Shown: piece after piece, positions 1 through 7,632 of the stretch
Position numbering within the stretch: position 1 is the stretch's first letter
Layout of the letters: every line of letters starts with the position of its first letter
DNA from: JAZLIL01 sp045617405
GTDB taxonomy: Bacteria > Bacillota > Clostridia > Lachnospirales > Lachnospiraceae
DNA: 48,708 nt
Direction of reading: 5' to 3'
Assembly (NCBI GenBank): GCA_045617405.1
Contig: JAZLIL010000070.1
Location: forward strand, 1 to 48,708
The notes under the pieces: generated by a model
Seen by the model: the letters and a program-made list of their open reading frames with translations, nothing else
Database searches by the model: none
Told to the model about the DNA's origin: nothing
Program-made: the position numbers and the translations under genes

Positions 1-81
1 GTAATTCATACAGATTGTTTCTCCCGAAAACCGTTTCCAATTCCCGCGGCATTTGAAAAACCGCGGATTCCCGTCCGTTGA

Positions 82-1107
82 CTAAAGAATCTTTTCAAGA
101 ATCTCCATGTCCTCATCTGTAGTCGACCAGCTCGTAGCAAGCCTGATTACGGTGTGATTGTCATCATACTTTTCCCAGTAGCTGACAACAACCTGCTCCC
201 TCAGTTTCCTGAGTTTTTCGTTTTCGATGATTATAAACTGCTGATTGGTCGGCGAATCAAGGAAAAATTCATATCCCTTCGCCTCAATCATCTTCTTCAG
301 CCTCTCCGCCATCTCGATTGCGTGAGCACTGATTCTGAAATAGAGCTCGTCCGTAAAGAGCGTATCGAACTGGACTCCGAGAAGTCTGCCCTTTGCAAGC
401 AGTGCGCCGCGCTTCTTTATGGAATGAATGAAGTGCTGCGGCCTGTTATTCTTTGTAAAGACTACAGCCTCTCCGCAGAGTGCACCGACCTTTGTACCGC
501 CTATATAAAATACGTCGGCAATTTTCGCAAGGTCCGCAAGCGTGATGTCGCACTGTCTGCTCATAAGACCGTATCCGAGCCTTGCCCCGTCCACATAAAG
601 CGGGATATTGAATCTGCGGCAGACAGCCGAGATGTCTTCAAGCTCTTTCTTCGTGTAAAGTGTACCGTACTCGGTAGGATAAGAAATGTAGACCATTCCC
701 GGAAACATCATGTGCTCTGCACTTTCGTCGGCGTAGAACACTTCAATGTAATTCTCAAGTGTTTTCGCATTCATTTTTCCGTTCTTCTGCGGGATCTCAA
801 GCACCTCATGCCCCGTGTACTCGATAGCCCCTGCCTCGTGCACACTGACATGGCCGGTTTTTGCCGCAACGACACCCTCAAAATCACGAAGCATTGTTGA
901 AATAACACATGCATTCGTCTGTGTACCCCCGACAAGAAACTCAACCTGTGCATCGGGACATGAGCATGCTGCCCGTATTTTCTCCTTTGCCGCCTCACAG
1001 TATTCATCCTCACCGTAGCCCGAAAGGCTCTCGCCGTTTGTTTCAAAAATTCTCTTCAGTATCTCGGGATGAGCTCCGTTAATATAATCACTCTCAAATG
1101 AAACCAT
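82..1107 (-). CDS. ltaE: Low-specificity threonine aldolase (PLP enzyme)
   Basis: Predicted cytosolic PLP enzyme that splits L-threonine or allo-threonine into glycine and acetaldehyde. The 341 residues match the usual family length. Visible family features are the SGYGEDEY region near residue 29, the PLP-ring-stacking His in VHEAGAIE (about residue 90), the cofactor-binding Asp in YVDGARLGYG (about 173) and the Schiff-base Lys in YIGGTKVGA (about 206). The ATG at 1107 follows a GGAGA motif at good spacing. It is the last gene of its strand in the window and no partner gene is visible; its 3' side reaches the window edge. A related beta-eliminating aldolase acting on another beta-hydroxy amino acid cannot be excluded. 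Confidence 0.87.
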   Translation of the reverse strand: MVSFESDYINGAHPEILKRIFETNGESLSGYGEDEYCEAAKEKIRAACSCPDAQVEFLVGGTQTNACVISTMLRDFEGVVAAKTGHVSVHEAGAIEYTGHEVLEIPQKNGKMNAKTLENYIEVFYADESAEHMMFPGMVYISYPTEYGTLYTKKELEDISAVCRRFNIPLYVDGARLGYGLMSRQCDITLADLAKIADVFYIGGTKVGALCGEAVVFTKNNRPQHFIHSIKKRGALLAKGRLLGVQFDTLFTDELYFRISAHAIEMAERLKKMIEAKGYEFFLDSPTNQQFIIIENEKLRKLREQVVVSYWEKYDDNHTVIRLATSWSTTDEDMEILEKIL

Positions 1108-1340
1108 TTCGTCTCCAATCTGTGGAAAAACCGCTTCTCCACTGCTGTTTTTCTTCTAAACTATCACTTCCCCGACGGTTTTTCAATATTTACAAAGAAT
1201 GTCGTACACAGTCCATATATTAATCGGACACAGAATTGTTCGCCCGATCGCACTGACTCTGCAAAAAACGATGTGTGGCTGCCTGTTCTTTTCGCATCGT
1301 GAACTCGATTGGCGAACCTCAGCAATTATCATTGTTTTGA

Positions 1341-1369
1341 TTGCAATTCGCATATTTCTGTGATATATT
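1341..1369 (+). promoter_or_regulatory. Candidate sigma-A promoter for the REC-GGDEF-EAL gene
   Basis: TTGCAA at 1341-1346 and TATATT at 1364-1369 are separated by 17 bp, about 45 bp upstream of the ATG at 1416. The rest of the 308-base gap (1108-1415) shows nothing else I can name. Confidence 0.5.
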
Positions 1370-1415
1370 GTTTATGCCATAGTCGGGGAAGTGTACTTAT
1401 CGTTTAGGAGGCGCT

Positions 1416-3914
1416 ATGAATACAAAACCTACGGTTCTAATTTCTGATGATTCGGCTCTCGTAAGGCAGCTGCTCACAACAGCATTTGAATCTGAGTACG
1501 AAGTGCTTCTCGCCGAAGACGGACTTGCCGCCATCGATATAATAAAGCGAAGCAGCGAGCGAATCAGCGCCATTTTTCTTGATGTTGAGATGCCAAAGCT
1601 TGGCGGCTTTGGTGTGCTCTCCTGGATGATGACTCAGCCCGGGATAAAGGATATCCCCGCTATCATCATTACATCTCTCAACGATTCCGACGTTGAAATT
1701 AAAGCTCTTGACTGCGGTGCCGCCGATTTTCTCTCCAAACCCATCAATATAGATATCGCCAAGCACCGTCTTATGGCCGTTCTCGCACGCAGGGAGAACG
1801 AACGGCTTCACCTTTCAAACACTCTCATTTCGGAACAGCTCGCGCATCAGCGTGAGATCAACGACATGTTTGAAAATGTCAATTTCGGTGTGGCTCTCTA
1901 CGAAATCGATGGCACCAAAGCCACTCTGAATTACTATAATTCCACTTACTGTTCTCTTCTTGGCTACAGCAAAGAAGAATTTGATCTTCTGCCCGAGCGT
2001 GATTTCTGGTCAAAAGTCCATCCAAGCGATGCCCCCGGCCTCAACTACATCCTTTCCGAACGTGTCAAAAAGGGACGCGAGGCAGAATTCCGCTACCGTG
2101 CCCAACTGAAAAACAAAAATTACAGGTGGATTCAGGTACATCTGAGAAAGCTTAGAGAAAATGGTTCTCAGACTATTTATATAGCATCGTTCATGGATGT
2201 CGATGCCGAGACAAAGAGCGTTCAGGAACTGATTTTCAGAGCTGACCACGATTCTCTGACAGGAATCTACAACAGAGACGGTTTCTACAGACTCACACGC
2301 GAAATGCTCGTAAAACACCCGAAGGAAGAGTTTGTTCTTCTGCGCTGGAACATCGAGAGATTCAAGCTCTACAACATCATCTTCGGCCGCGAGGCAGGTG
2401 ATGACATCTTAAAGCGTGCAGCAAAATATATAAAGCGGAATCTGCCTGAAACCTCCACCCTCGGCCGCATCGAGGGAGATCATTTCGTGGCATGCATTCC
2501 AAACGATGAAGGCAGCATCAGGACAGCAATAGAAAAAACAAACAAGTTCTTTAAATCGATGGAGCTGAACAGTGCAATCGTTGCAGACCTCGGAATCTAC
2601 ATCATCACTGACAACAAGATGCCCATCGATCAGATGTGCGACTGCGCAAACATTGCTCTTCAGACGATAAAGGGCGATTACGAAATCCATCATGCCTTCT
2701 ACGATGATGCTCTCAGAAAGAACATGCTTGAAGAGCTTGAAATTCGCGAGAACATGCATGACGCCCTCGACCGGCACCAGTTCGAGGTCTATCTGCAGCC
2801 GATTTACAGCGCAACAAACGGTGTCCCGGTAAGTGCTGAAGCTCTTGTACGCTGGAGACATCCCGAAAAGGGCATGATTTCTCCCGGTGCCTTCATTCCT
2901 CTTTTTGAGCGCAACGGTTTCATTGCGGAGCTTGATTCCTATGTCTGGATTGAGGTCTGCAAGATTCTTCAGAAGAGAAAGCAGCTCGGACTTCCCGATC
3001 TTCCCATCTCCGTCAATGCCTCAAGACGTACGCTCTTTAAACCGAGGCTCTTCGAAGAGATTCAGACCATTACGAGCCGCTACAACGTCGACCCGAAGCT
3101 TTTTAAGATTGAGATTACGGAAACTGCCTACACGGACAACCCCGATCAGCTCTTAAAGACAGTCAGCCAGCTCCAGAATGCTGGCTTCCCGATTCTGATG
3201 GATGACTTCGGAAGCGGTTACTCATCCTTCAATACACTTAAGGACATCCCTGTCGATGTTCTCAAGCTTGATATGCGTTTCATGTCGGGTTTTGAGCAGG
3301 GCGGACGTGTCGGAACGATCGTAACTTCCATCCTTCACATGGCAAAATGGCTCTCTCTTCCGGTAATTGCAGAGGGCGTTGAGACAGTTGAACAGGCAGA
3401 ATTTCTGCGCAGTATCGGATGTGACTGGATTCAGGGCTTCCTCTACGCAAGACCGATGCCCTACGACGATTTCGAAGGTTACATCACGGAAGAACGTCAC
3501 CTTATATCAAACAGGGAAGCTCTTACTATTGACATTAACAGGGATTATGAACCGCTGATGGGCGGCAACAGACTTATCAACAGACTGTTCGAAGGCTTCA
3601 CCAATGGAATAGGTCTGTTTGAGGAAGCAAACGGCATCATCGAGCCTGTCAGAGTCAGCGAAAGCTTCTACGCAAGACTCGGCATCACGCCGCTTGATTT
3701 TACCACTCATTCCGCCGACATCAGTACTTACATTGCAGATAACGACAAAAAGAAATTTTACGGACTCCTTAAGGAAGCCATCAAAACCGGGAGCACGGAA
3801 GAAACGGGAATCTTCTGGATTTCAGATTCGGGAGATACTGTTCCTGTCAACACGATGGTCTGCTTCCTCGGTCGGTCGGACGAGCGAAACTTATTCTGTC
3901 TGTTCCTCGCCTAG
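1416..3914 (+). CDS. Response regulator with PAS, degenerate GGDEF and intact EAL domains
   Basis: Probable phosphorylation-controlled c-di-GMP phosphodiesterase. The 832 residues run as: REC domain (about 5-125, acidic pair DD at 11-12, phospho-acceptor Asp56 in IFLDVEMP, Lys108 in LSKP), PAS domain (about 145-270), GGDEF domain (about 275-430), EAL domain (about 445-690) and a C-terminal stretch of about 130 residues resembling another PAS fold. The GGDEF signature reads EGDHF (353-357), so cyclase activity is unlikely. The EAL domain keeps EALVRW (475-480), a metal-binding Asn in SVNAS, ITE, DDFGSGYSS and AEGVET, so hydrolysis is likely. ATG 1416 follows AGGAGG. Its end overlaps the convergent LysR gene by about 24 bp. 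Confidence 0.9.
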   Translation: MNTKPTVLISDDSALVRQLLTTAFESEYEVLLAEDGLAAIDIIKRSSERISAIFLDVEMPKLGGFGVLSWMMTQPGIKDIPAIIITSLNDSDVEIKALDCGAADFLSKPINIDIAKHRLMAVLARRENERLHLSNTLISEQLAHQREINDMFENVNFGVALYEIDGTKATLNYYNSTYCSLLGYSKEEFDLLPERDFWSKVHPSDAPGLNYILSERVKKGREAEFRYRAQLKNKNYRWIQVHLRKLRENGSQTIYIASFMDVDAETKSVQELIFRADHDSLTGIYNRDGFYRLTREMLVKHPKEEFVLLRWNIERFKLYNIIFGREAGDDILKRAAKYIKRNLPETSTLGRIEGDHFVACIPNDEGSIRTAIEKTNKFFKSMELNSAIVADLGIYIITDNKMPIDQMCDCANIALQTIKGDYEIHHAFYDDALRKNMLEELEIRENMHDALDRHQFEVYLQPIYSATNGVPVSAEALVRWRHPEKGMISPGAFIPLFERNGFIAELDSYVWIEVCKILQKRKQLGLPDLPISVNASRRTLFKPRLFEEIQTITSRYNVDPKLFKIEITETAYTDNPDQLLKTVSQLQNAGFPILMDDFGSGYSSFNTLKDIPVDVLKLDMRFMSGFEQGGRVGTIVTSILHMAKWLSLPVIAEGVETVEQAEFLRSIGCDWIQGFLYARPMPYDDFEGYITEERHLISNREALTIDINRDYEPLMGGNRLINRLFEGFTNGIGLFEEANGIIEPVRVSESFYARLGITPLDFTTHSADISTYIADNDKKKFYGLLKEAIKTGSTEETGIFWISDSGDTVPVNTMVCFLGRSDERNLFCLFLA

Positions 3915-4787
3915 TTTTTTATATTCATAACGTTTGCAGAATTCAATGGTGAACTCCTTGAAATCACGGGCGGCTTTCGAAAGATAGTTGCCCTTTTTCC
4001 ATGCCATTGTCAGGTAGCGGAAGCACTCGATGTCGGAGATGTGAACAAGCTCGACCTTGTGACCGAGATCACCGCTCCAGGAAACCGAAGGAACCATGGC
4101 AATTCCGAGTCCCATGCCGATCAGATCGCGAAGGATGGCCGGATTGCTCGTTTCCATCGATATTTTGGGAATGAAACCGGCTCTGTAACAATAGTTTTCC
4201 ATCATTGTCGTCAGATTGGCACCACGGTTGAGGCAGAGAAACGACTCATTTCTCATGTCTTCAAGGGCAACCGAATCCTCCTGCTTGCAGGGATGGTTTT
4301 TCGGTACTGCAAGAAGCAGCTCCTCCCTGAAAAGCAGGGCCGTGTTCTTGTCACGTCCGGGCTTTACAAGGTCATCTATATAAAAATCGTACTCGTGTTC
4401 CTTTCCGGCCTCTTCCTGGACAATGTTGAACTTCACGCCGGGGCGGACCTTGTGGAATTCCTGAATGACTCTCGGAATAACCTTTGATCCGGCATTGACA
4501 GACAAGGTGATAATGTTTTCATCAATGTCCTGCTTGTCTGCAAACTCCTGCTCCATGTTGTGCATGAGTTCGAAAATCTGCTTTGTGTAACGAAGCAGAA
4601 TACGGCCGTTGTCATTCATGACAATGTTCTTTCCGACACGGTCAAAAAGCTTTGTTCCAAGCTCGTCCTCAAGATTTGAAATCGTTTTGCTGACTGCCGG
4701 CTGTGAAATCATCAGCACCTTTGATGCCTTTGTAATGTGTTCGAGCTCCGCAACAACACGAAATTGTTCAAGCTGATACAGTTCCAT
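3891..4787 (-). CDS. LysR family transcriptional regulator
   Basis: A 298-residue LysR-type regulator. The N-terminal winged helix-turn-helix (about residues 1-60) contains the typical SQPAVSKTISNLEDELG recognition region, and the remainder is a periplasmic-binding-like effector domain. I chose the ATG at 4787 because GGGAGGAA lies directly upstream and the protein then begins MELYQLEQF, as family members do; an upstream in-frame start would add 32 residues of unrelated sequence. The target and effector are unknown. No divergent partner gene exists, since the upstream side is a repeat-rich 490-base gap. Confidence 0.88.
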   Translation of the reverse strand: MELYQLEQFRVVAELEHITKASKVLMISQPAVSKTISNLEDELGTKLFDRVGKNIVMNDNGRILLRYTKQIFELMHNMEQEFADKQDIDENIITLSVNAGSKVIPRVIQEFHKVRPGVKFNIVQEEAGKEHEYDFYIDDLVKPGRDKNTALLFREELLLAVPKNHPCKQEDSVALEDMRNESFLCLNRGANLTTMMENYCYRAGFIPKISMETSNPAILRDLIGMGLGIAMVPSVSWSGDLGHKVELVHISDIECFRYLTMAWKKGNYLSKAARDFKEFTIEFCKRYEYKKLGEEQTE

Positions 4788-4866
4788 TTGTGTTCCTCCC
4801 TGCGTCAATTTGCGCATAATGATACATATTATTCCCTGATACCGCCGGAAATGCCACCAAGCATGC

Positions 4867-4917
4867 GTCAATGCTGTTCGCAATCCGCTTCGCTACTTGC
4901 TCATATAAAAGTGGCAC
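4867..4917 (+). repeat. Dispersed intergenic repeat, copy A
   Basis: About 51 bp beginning GTCAATGCTGTTCGCAATCC and ending ATATAAAAGTGGCAC. It matches copies B, C and D with only a few substitutions and is followed by a short CTCGTACAAG tail. It stands 17 bp in front of copy B in the same orientation, so the two form a local tandem pair upstream of the LysR gene. Confidence 0.85.
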
Positions 4918-4933
4918 CTCGTACAAGGTTGTT

Positions 4934-5007
4934 TGTCAATGTTATTCGCAATCCGCTTCGCTACTTGCTCATATAAAAGTGGCACTTCGTGCTCTTGTAC
5001 TTTTATA
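4934..5007 (+). repeat. Dispersed intergenic repeat, copy B with hairpin tail
   Basis: The same conserved head as copy A (TGTCAATGTTATTCGCAATC to GTGGCAC at 4985), followed by a tail that folds back: TATAAAAGT pairs with ACTTTTATA at 4999-5007, enclosing a GCAC-TTC-GTGC hairpin. The tail end is shared with copy D at 31669-31812, which suggests that B is an internally shortened version of D. Confidence 0.85.
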
Positions 5008-5014
5008 AATATTT

Positions 5015-5046
5015 AATAACCGAAAGTTATTATTATATATAATAAT
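5015..5046. repeat. AT-rich inverted repeats
   Basis: AATAAC-CGAAA-GTTATT at 5015-5031 overlaps a perfect 18-bp AT-only palindrome at 5029-5046, followed by further TA-rich sequence to about 5085. It lies in the 490-base gap between lysR and mecA (4788-5278), which otherwise holds repeats A and B, a terminator and a tandem repeat, and no gene that I can support. Confidence 0.6.
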
Positions 5047-5133
5047 ATATATTATACATAATCAATATTCAATAGTATAATGCAGTTGTGTGAATTACAT
5101 TACTTATAACAATCCAAACTATATAGTACCCGT

Positions 5134-5179
5134 ACACTTAAAAGGCAAGAGCGACTGTCAGCGTTCTTGCCTTAAGTGT
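5134..5179. terminator. Strong hairpin downstream of mecA
   Basis: ACACTTAA and AGGCAAGA (5134-5150) pair with TCTTGCC and TTAAGTGT (5165-5179), giving about 15 base pairs with one bulged A and a 14-nt loop. On the minus strand, which serves mecA, the inner stem is followed by CCTTTT. The role as mecA terminator is inferred from position. Confidence 0.6.
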
Positions 5180-5208
5180 TTCTTAAGAGATTTTTCTCTG
5201 CAATTATC

Positions 5209-5310
5209 CAATGTCTTTACTGCGGTTTCTTCCTTTGCTGCAACTTCTTCAATGTCTTTACTGCAGTTTCTTCCTTTGCTACAACTTCTTCAATGTCTTT
5301 ACCGCATTTT
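5209..5310. repeat. 41-bp tandem repeat over the mecA 3' end
   Basis: Units at 5209-5249 and 5250-5290 are nearly identical 41-mers beginning CAATGTCTTTACTGC. A third, partial unit starts at 5291 inside mecA. Because 41 is not a multiple of three the array cannot be a plain protein repeat: the mecA stop codon (5279-5281) falls inside unit 2, and the array continues into the 3' untranslated side. Confidence 0.85.
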
Positions 5311-6031
5311 CCTTTATCATCACATCACAAAATTCCAGAAGTCTGCTGTCAAGGCCCGTTGCCTGCTTCATAACGGTTCCGAATTCGGCGGCAATGTTGC
5401 AGATCTTGTTGAAATTTGATGCATCATCCTTTTCCATCCTGAGAAGAAGCAGAAACGAATTGTCCGAGGTGTCCTTCATAAGAACGCTTCCGCCCCTGTA
5501 CGTGGGTGCCGCAATTCTCGCAAATTCGCAGACACTGTCTAGGGAAGCAAAACGATAAACCTTATAATAGTGCTCAATCAGACTTGAGGAAAATGCTTCC
5601 GCGAGTACATTCGGAATCTTTACCTGTTCCGGAACCCCGGGAGCCGAAAGCATGTCAAAGAAATCACGAATTCCCTCGCATGAGGATACTATTTCATCTG
5701 CTACGGGAAGATCCTCGTCTTCAGACAAATCCTCCCCCGAGCCGCTGTGACTGAATTCCGAAAAACGCGTGTCAAGCTCGTCGGGATCGTCCACCTTTGA
5801 TACAATAAGAACAAGACGATCCTCGGAAATCGGAACGGCCTCAATCATCAGAGGGTCATCCGACGCATCAAAATCGAGCTCCTTTGCAGCGCGTGTCATC
5901 ATCTCGTCAAAAAGCGCCTTTACCTTGTCACTTCCGTAGGCTAGCTCGCTCAGTTTGATACGGCGCTTTGAAAGCTCGTCGCTGTTAAGAATACATTTAA
6001 ACTGTGAATCATTTATCTTTTCAAACTTCAA
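5279..6031 (-). CDS. mecA: Adaptor protein MecA
   Basis: A 250-residue ClpC adaptor. In Bacillota, MecA brings substrates such as ComK to ClpCP for degradation. The N-terminal domain reads MKFEKINDSQFKC, then IKLSELAYGSDKVKALF and LMIEAVP, which are characteristic of the family; an acidic linker (about 95-125) leads to the C-terminal ClpC-binding domain. The start is a TTG at 6031 preceded by AAAGGAG at 8-nt spacing. The gene stands alone with its own promoter. Its last codons and stop lie inside a 41-bp tandem repeat, so the extreme C-terminus (NAVKTLKKL) may have been remodelled by repeat slippage. Confidence 0.9.
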   Translation of the reverse strand: MKFEKINDSQFKCILNSDELSKRRIKLSELAYGSDKVKALFDEMMTRAAKELDFDASDDPLMIEAVPISEDRLVLIVSKVDDPDELDTRFSEFSHSGSGEDLSEDEDLPVADEIVSSCEGIRDFFDMLSAPGVPEQVKIPNVLAEAFSSSLIEHYYKVYRFASLDSVCEFARIAAPTYRGGSVLMKDTSDNSFLLLLRMEKDDASNFNKICNIAAEFGTVMKQATGLDSRLLEFCDVMIKENAVKTLKKL

Positions 6032-6069
6032 ATTATCATCTCCTTTCGGAGGGAATACCCTTCTTGTCG

Positions 6070-6111
6070 GGTTTAGACTATGAGTATAGACTAAACCGAT
6101 TTATGCGTCAA
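6070..6111 (-). promoter_or_regulatory. mecA promoter with overlapping operator-like dyad
   Basis: Read on the minus strand, TTGACG (6106-6111) and TATACT (6083-6088) are 17 bp apart. A 12-bp-arm inverted repeat with one mismatch (GGTTTAGACTAT at 6070-6081 against ATAGACTAAACC at 6086-6097) covers the -10 box and start point. This fits a repressor site or a hairpin at the start of the mecA transcript. Confidence 0.6.
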
Positions 6112-6139
6112 TGACTATGTCAAAAAGTAACCAAAAATC

Positions 6140-6183
6140 GGCATGTTTCACAATTTTTGCACGCTGTTTTTGTGAAACATGCC
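6140..6183. promoter_or_regulatory. Perfect 14-bp-arm inverted repeat
   Basis: GGCATGTTTCACAA (6140-6153) is exactly reverse-complemented by TTGTGAAACATGCC (6170-6183), with a 16-nt spacer. It sits between the mecA promoter and the promoter of the structured RNA candidate, so it could be a shared operator or an insulating hairpin. Confidence 0.75.
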
Positions 6184-6205
6184 AAATAGAAATCACAAAC
6201 CACCC

Positions 6206-6215
6206 GTGCTATAAT
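6206..6215 (+). promoter_or_regulatory. Extended -10 promoter of the RNA candidate
   Basis: The sequence GTGCTATAAT ends in a consensus TATAAT (6210-6215) with the TGN extension. No good -35 box is seen (TAGAAA at the expected place). The predicted start is near 6222. Confidence 0.6.
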
Positions 6216-6221
6216 TGTTTT

Positions 6222-6545
6222 CACAGGAAAGCTCATCTAATGTATTTCTAAGCTAATTCTTGGGCGTCTGCCCGTCTTAAGACATAAAGCCTGGCGAGGC
6301 TTTTCATCGAAATACTAACCAGCTTATTTGAACTTTTTTGAAAAACTACTTTGTGAAAGGAGGTTGTTCCTGTCAATAATCCATTCCGGAAATGAGGTAA
6401 CATTTCACAGTATTCCTTTCATTTCAGAATCCAAAACACACTACTGCGGAGGCATGTATCTCTACATGCATCTCCGAATGGAACATTTCTACAAGAGCCT
6501 GTACTTCCTGTACGCACAAAGCGGGTAATTTCAGGCTCTTTTTTC
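6222..6545 (+). ncRNA. Candidate structured non-coding RNA, about 320 nt, family unknown
   Basis: No convincing protein is encoded, yet the stretch has a promoter, dense helices and a terminator. Helices found by eye are: AAGCT/AGCTT (6229/6321) outside GTATTTC (6242-6248)/GAAATAC (6309-6315), which enclose two hairpins, GGGC-GTCT-GCCC (6262-6273) and AAAGCCT-GGCG-AGGCTTT (6286-6303). Next come TGAAAGGA (6354-6361)/TCCTTTCA (6414-6421) enclosing GAAATG-AGGTAA-CATTTC (6389-6406), then GGAG-G-CATGTA-TCTC-TACATG-CAT-CTCC (6448-6475), then the terminator stem. I looked for 6S, SRP, RNase P, tmRNA and c-di-GMP riboswitch signatures and recognise none. A weak TTG-started 66-codon frame (6328-6528) exists but resembles no protein. 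Confidence 0.55.
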
Positions 6546-6546
6546 T
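6493..6546 (+). terminator. Terminator of the RNA candidate
   Basis: AAGAGCCTG (6493-6501) pairs with CAGGCTCTT (6532-6540), followed directly by TTTTCTTTCT. The loop is long (30 nt). The stop codon of the opposing tsaC gene is at 6549, so it may also help end tsaC transcripts. Confidence 0.75.
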
Positions 6547-6548
6547 TT

Positions 6549-7607
6549 CTACACGGTAATCAGACTGTAGCCTGCTGCCTTCAGGAGACGGTTCATGATG
6601 GCCTGGCCGAGATTCGATTCCTCAAAGCTCTCCGAGTATATATAATCCACGTTGAGTTCGTCAAATTCCCGCAGAATATCGAAGAGCACAGCCGCGATGC
6701 CCTCCTCGTCATTTCTTGAACCGACCGACTTTACGATTTTGCAGCTGTATCGGTCAAAATTCTCTGACGTGGCAAGGACTGCCGTACGTTTTCCCTCAGC
6801 TTCTCTTGCCGAGGTAAGCACATTGATTGTTTCAATAACTTTCTCCAAATCGCCCTGACAAATTGTCAAATCTCCCGTCGGAGCGTAATGACGATACTTC
6901 ATTCCCGGTGCTTTTGCCACGATATTTTCGTTCTTTTCATGGCTGACAACCGCCTTATCGTACTCGATTTCGGGAATGACTGAGCGGAGCTTTTCGATAG
7001 TGATAAATCCCGGGCGAAGAATAAGGGGTATCTCGCCCGTTAGGTCTACAATTGTAGACTCGAGTCCGATTTCAACAGATCCCCCGTCAATAACCATGTC
7101 TATGCGTCCGTCAAGATCCTCGATTACATGCTCAGCACGTGTAGTGCTCGGCCGTCCCGATGCGTTTGCCGAAGGTGCCGCAATATAAAGACCGCTCAGC
7201 TCTATGAGTCTCCTTGCAATCGGATGTGAGGGAAGCCTGACGGCAACGGTGTCAAGACCGCCGGTGGTACTCTTTGGAACAATCCCGCTCTTGTTCAGAA
7301 TCATCGTAAGCGGACCGGGCCAGAATTTGCGCGCAAGTCTCCGTGCTGTTTCGGGAACCGAAGTGCAAAGAACTTCAAGCTCCTTCGGATCTGCTATGTG
7401 GACTATCAGGGGATTGTCGCTCGGACGTCCCTTTGCCGCGTAGATCTTTGCTGAGGCTTCGGGATTCAGGGCGTTTCCTCCAAGTCCGTAAACGGTCTCC
7501 GTCGGAAATGCCACAAGCTTATCTGCGCGAAGAAGCTTCACAGCCTCTTCAAAATCCCCGTCTTTCATATTCCGTGGATCGATTTTTACTACCTTTGTTT
7601 CAGGCAT
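6549..7607 (-). CDS. tsaC: L-threonylcarbamoyladenylate synthase, Sua5 type
   Basis: A 352-residue cytosolic enzyme that makes threonylcarbamoyl-AMP from Thr, bicarbonate and ATP, the first step of the t6A37 modification of ANN-decoding tRNAs. The YrdC domain (about 10-200) shows the hallmark FPTETVYGLGGNA, KGRPSDNPLIVHI, VAVRLPSHP and SANASGRPSTT segments. About 140 further residues form the Sua5 C-terminal domain, which separates it from the short TsaC form. The ATG at 7607 follows AAGGTG; an in-frame TTG lies directly before it. It starts 25 bp after the GH18 gene and is probably co-transcribed with it. Confidence 0.92.
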   Translation of the reverse strand: MPETKVVKIDPRNMKDGDFEEAVKLLRADKLVAFPTETVYGLGGNALNPEASAKIYAAKGRPSDNPLIVHIADPKELEVLCTSVPETARRLARKFWPGPLTMILNKSGIVPKSTTGGLDTVAVRLPSHPIARRLIELSGLYIAAPSANASGRPSTTRAEHVIEDLDGRIDMVIDGGSVEIGLESTIVDLTGEIPLILRPGFITIEKLRSVIPEIEYDKAVVSHEKNENIVAKAPGMKYRHYAPTGDLTICQGDLEKVIETINVLTSAREAEGKRTAVLATSENFDRYSCKIVKSVGSRNDEEGIAAVLFDILREFDELNVDYIYSESFEESNLGQAIMNRLLKAAGYSLITV

Positions 7608-7632
7608 CAAAAAACACCTTCTTTATGTATGA

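Noticed and set aside
5209..5424. CRISPR array
   Set aside because: The tandem repeats of 41 bp here and 36 bp at 25324 are head to tail with no spacers, and no cas genes are present.
5090..5558. Overlapping plus-strand frames rich in Phe, Ser and Leu over the mecA 3' region
   Set aside because: They are generated by the 41-bp tandem repeat and lie antisense to mecA.
6229..6325. Junction with two hairpins considered as a c-di-GMP or purine riboswitch
   Set aside because: The conserved tetraloop, receptor and kissing-loop sequences of those classes are not present, and no gene follows before a terminator.
6328..6528. 66-codon TTG-started frame inside the structured RNA candidate
   Set aside because: No ribosome site before the TTG, no family resemblance, and the region is better explained by paired helices. 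A short ATG frame at 6453 has GGAGG only one base before it, too close.
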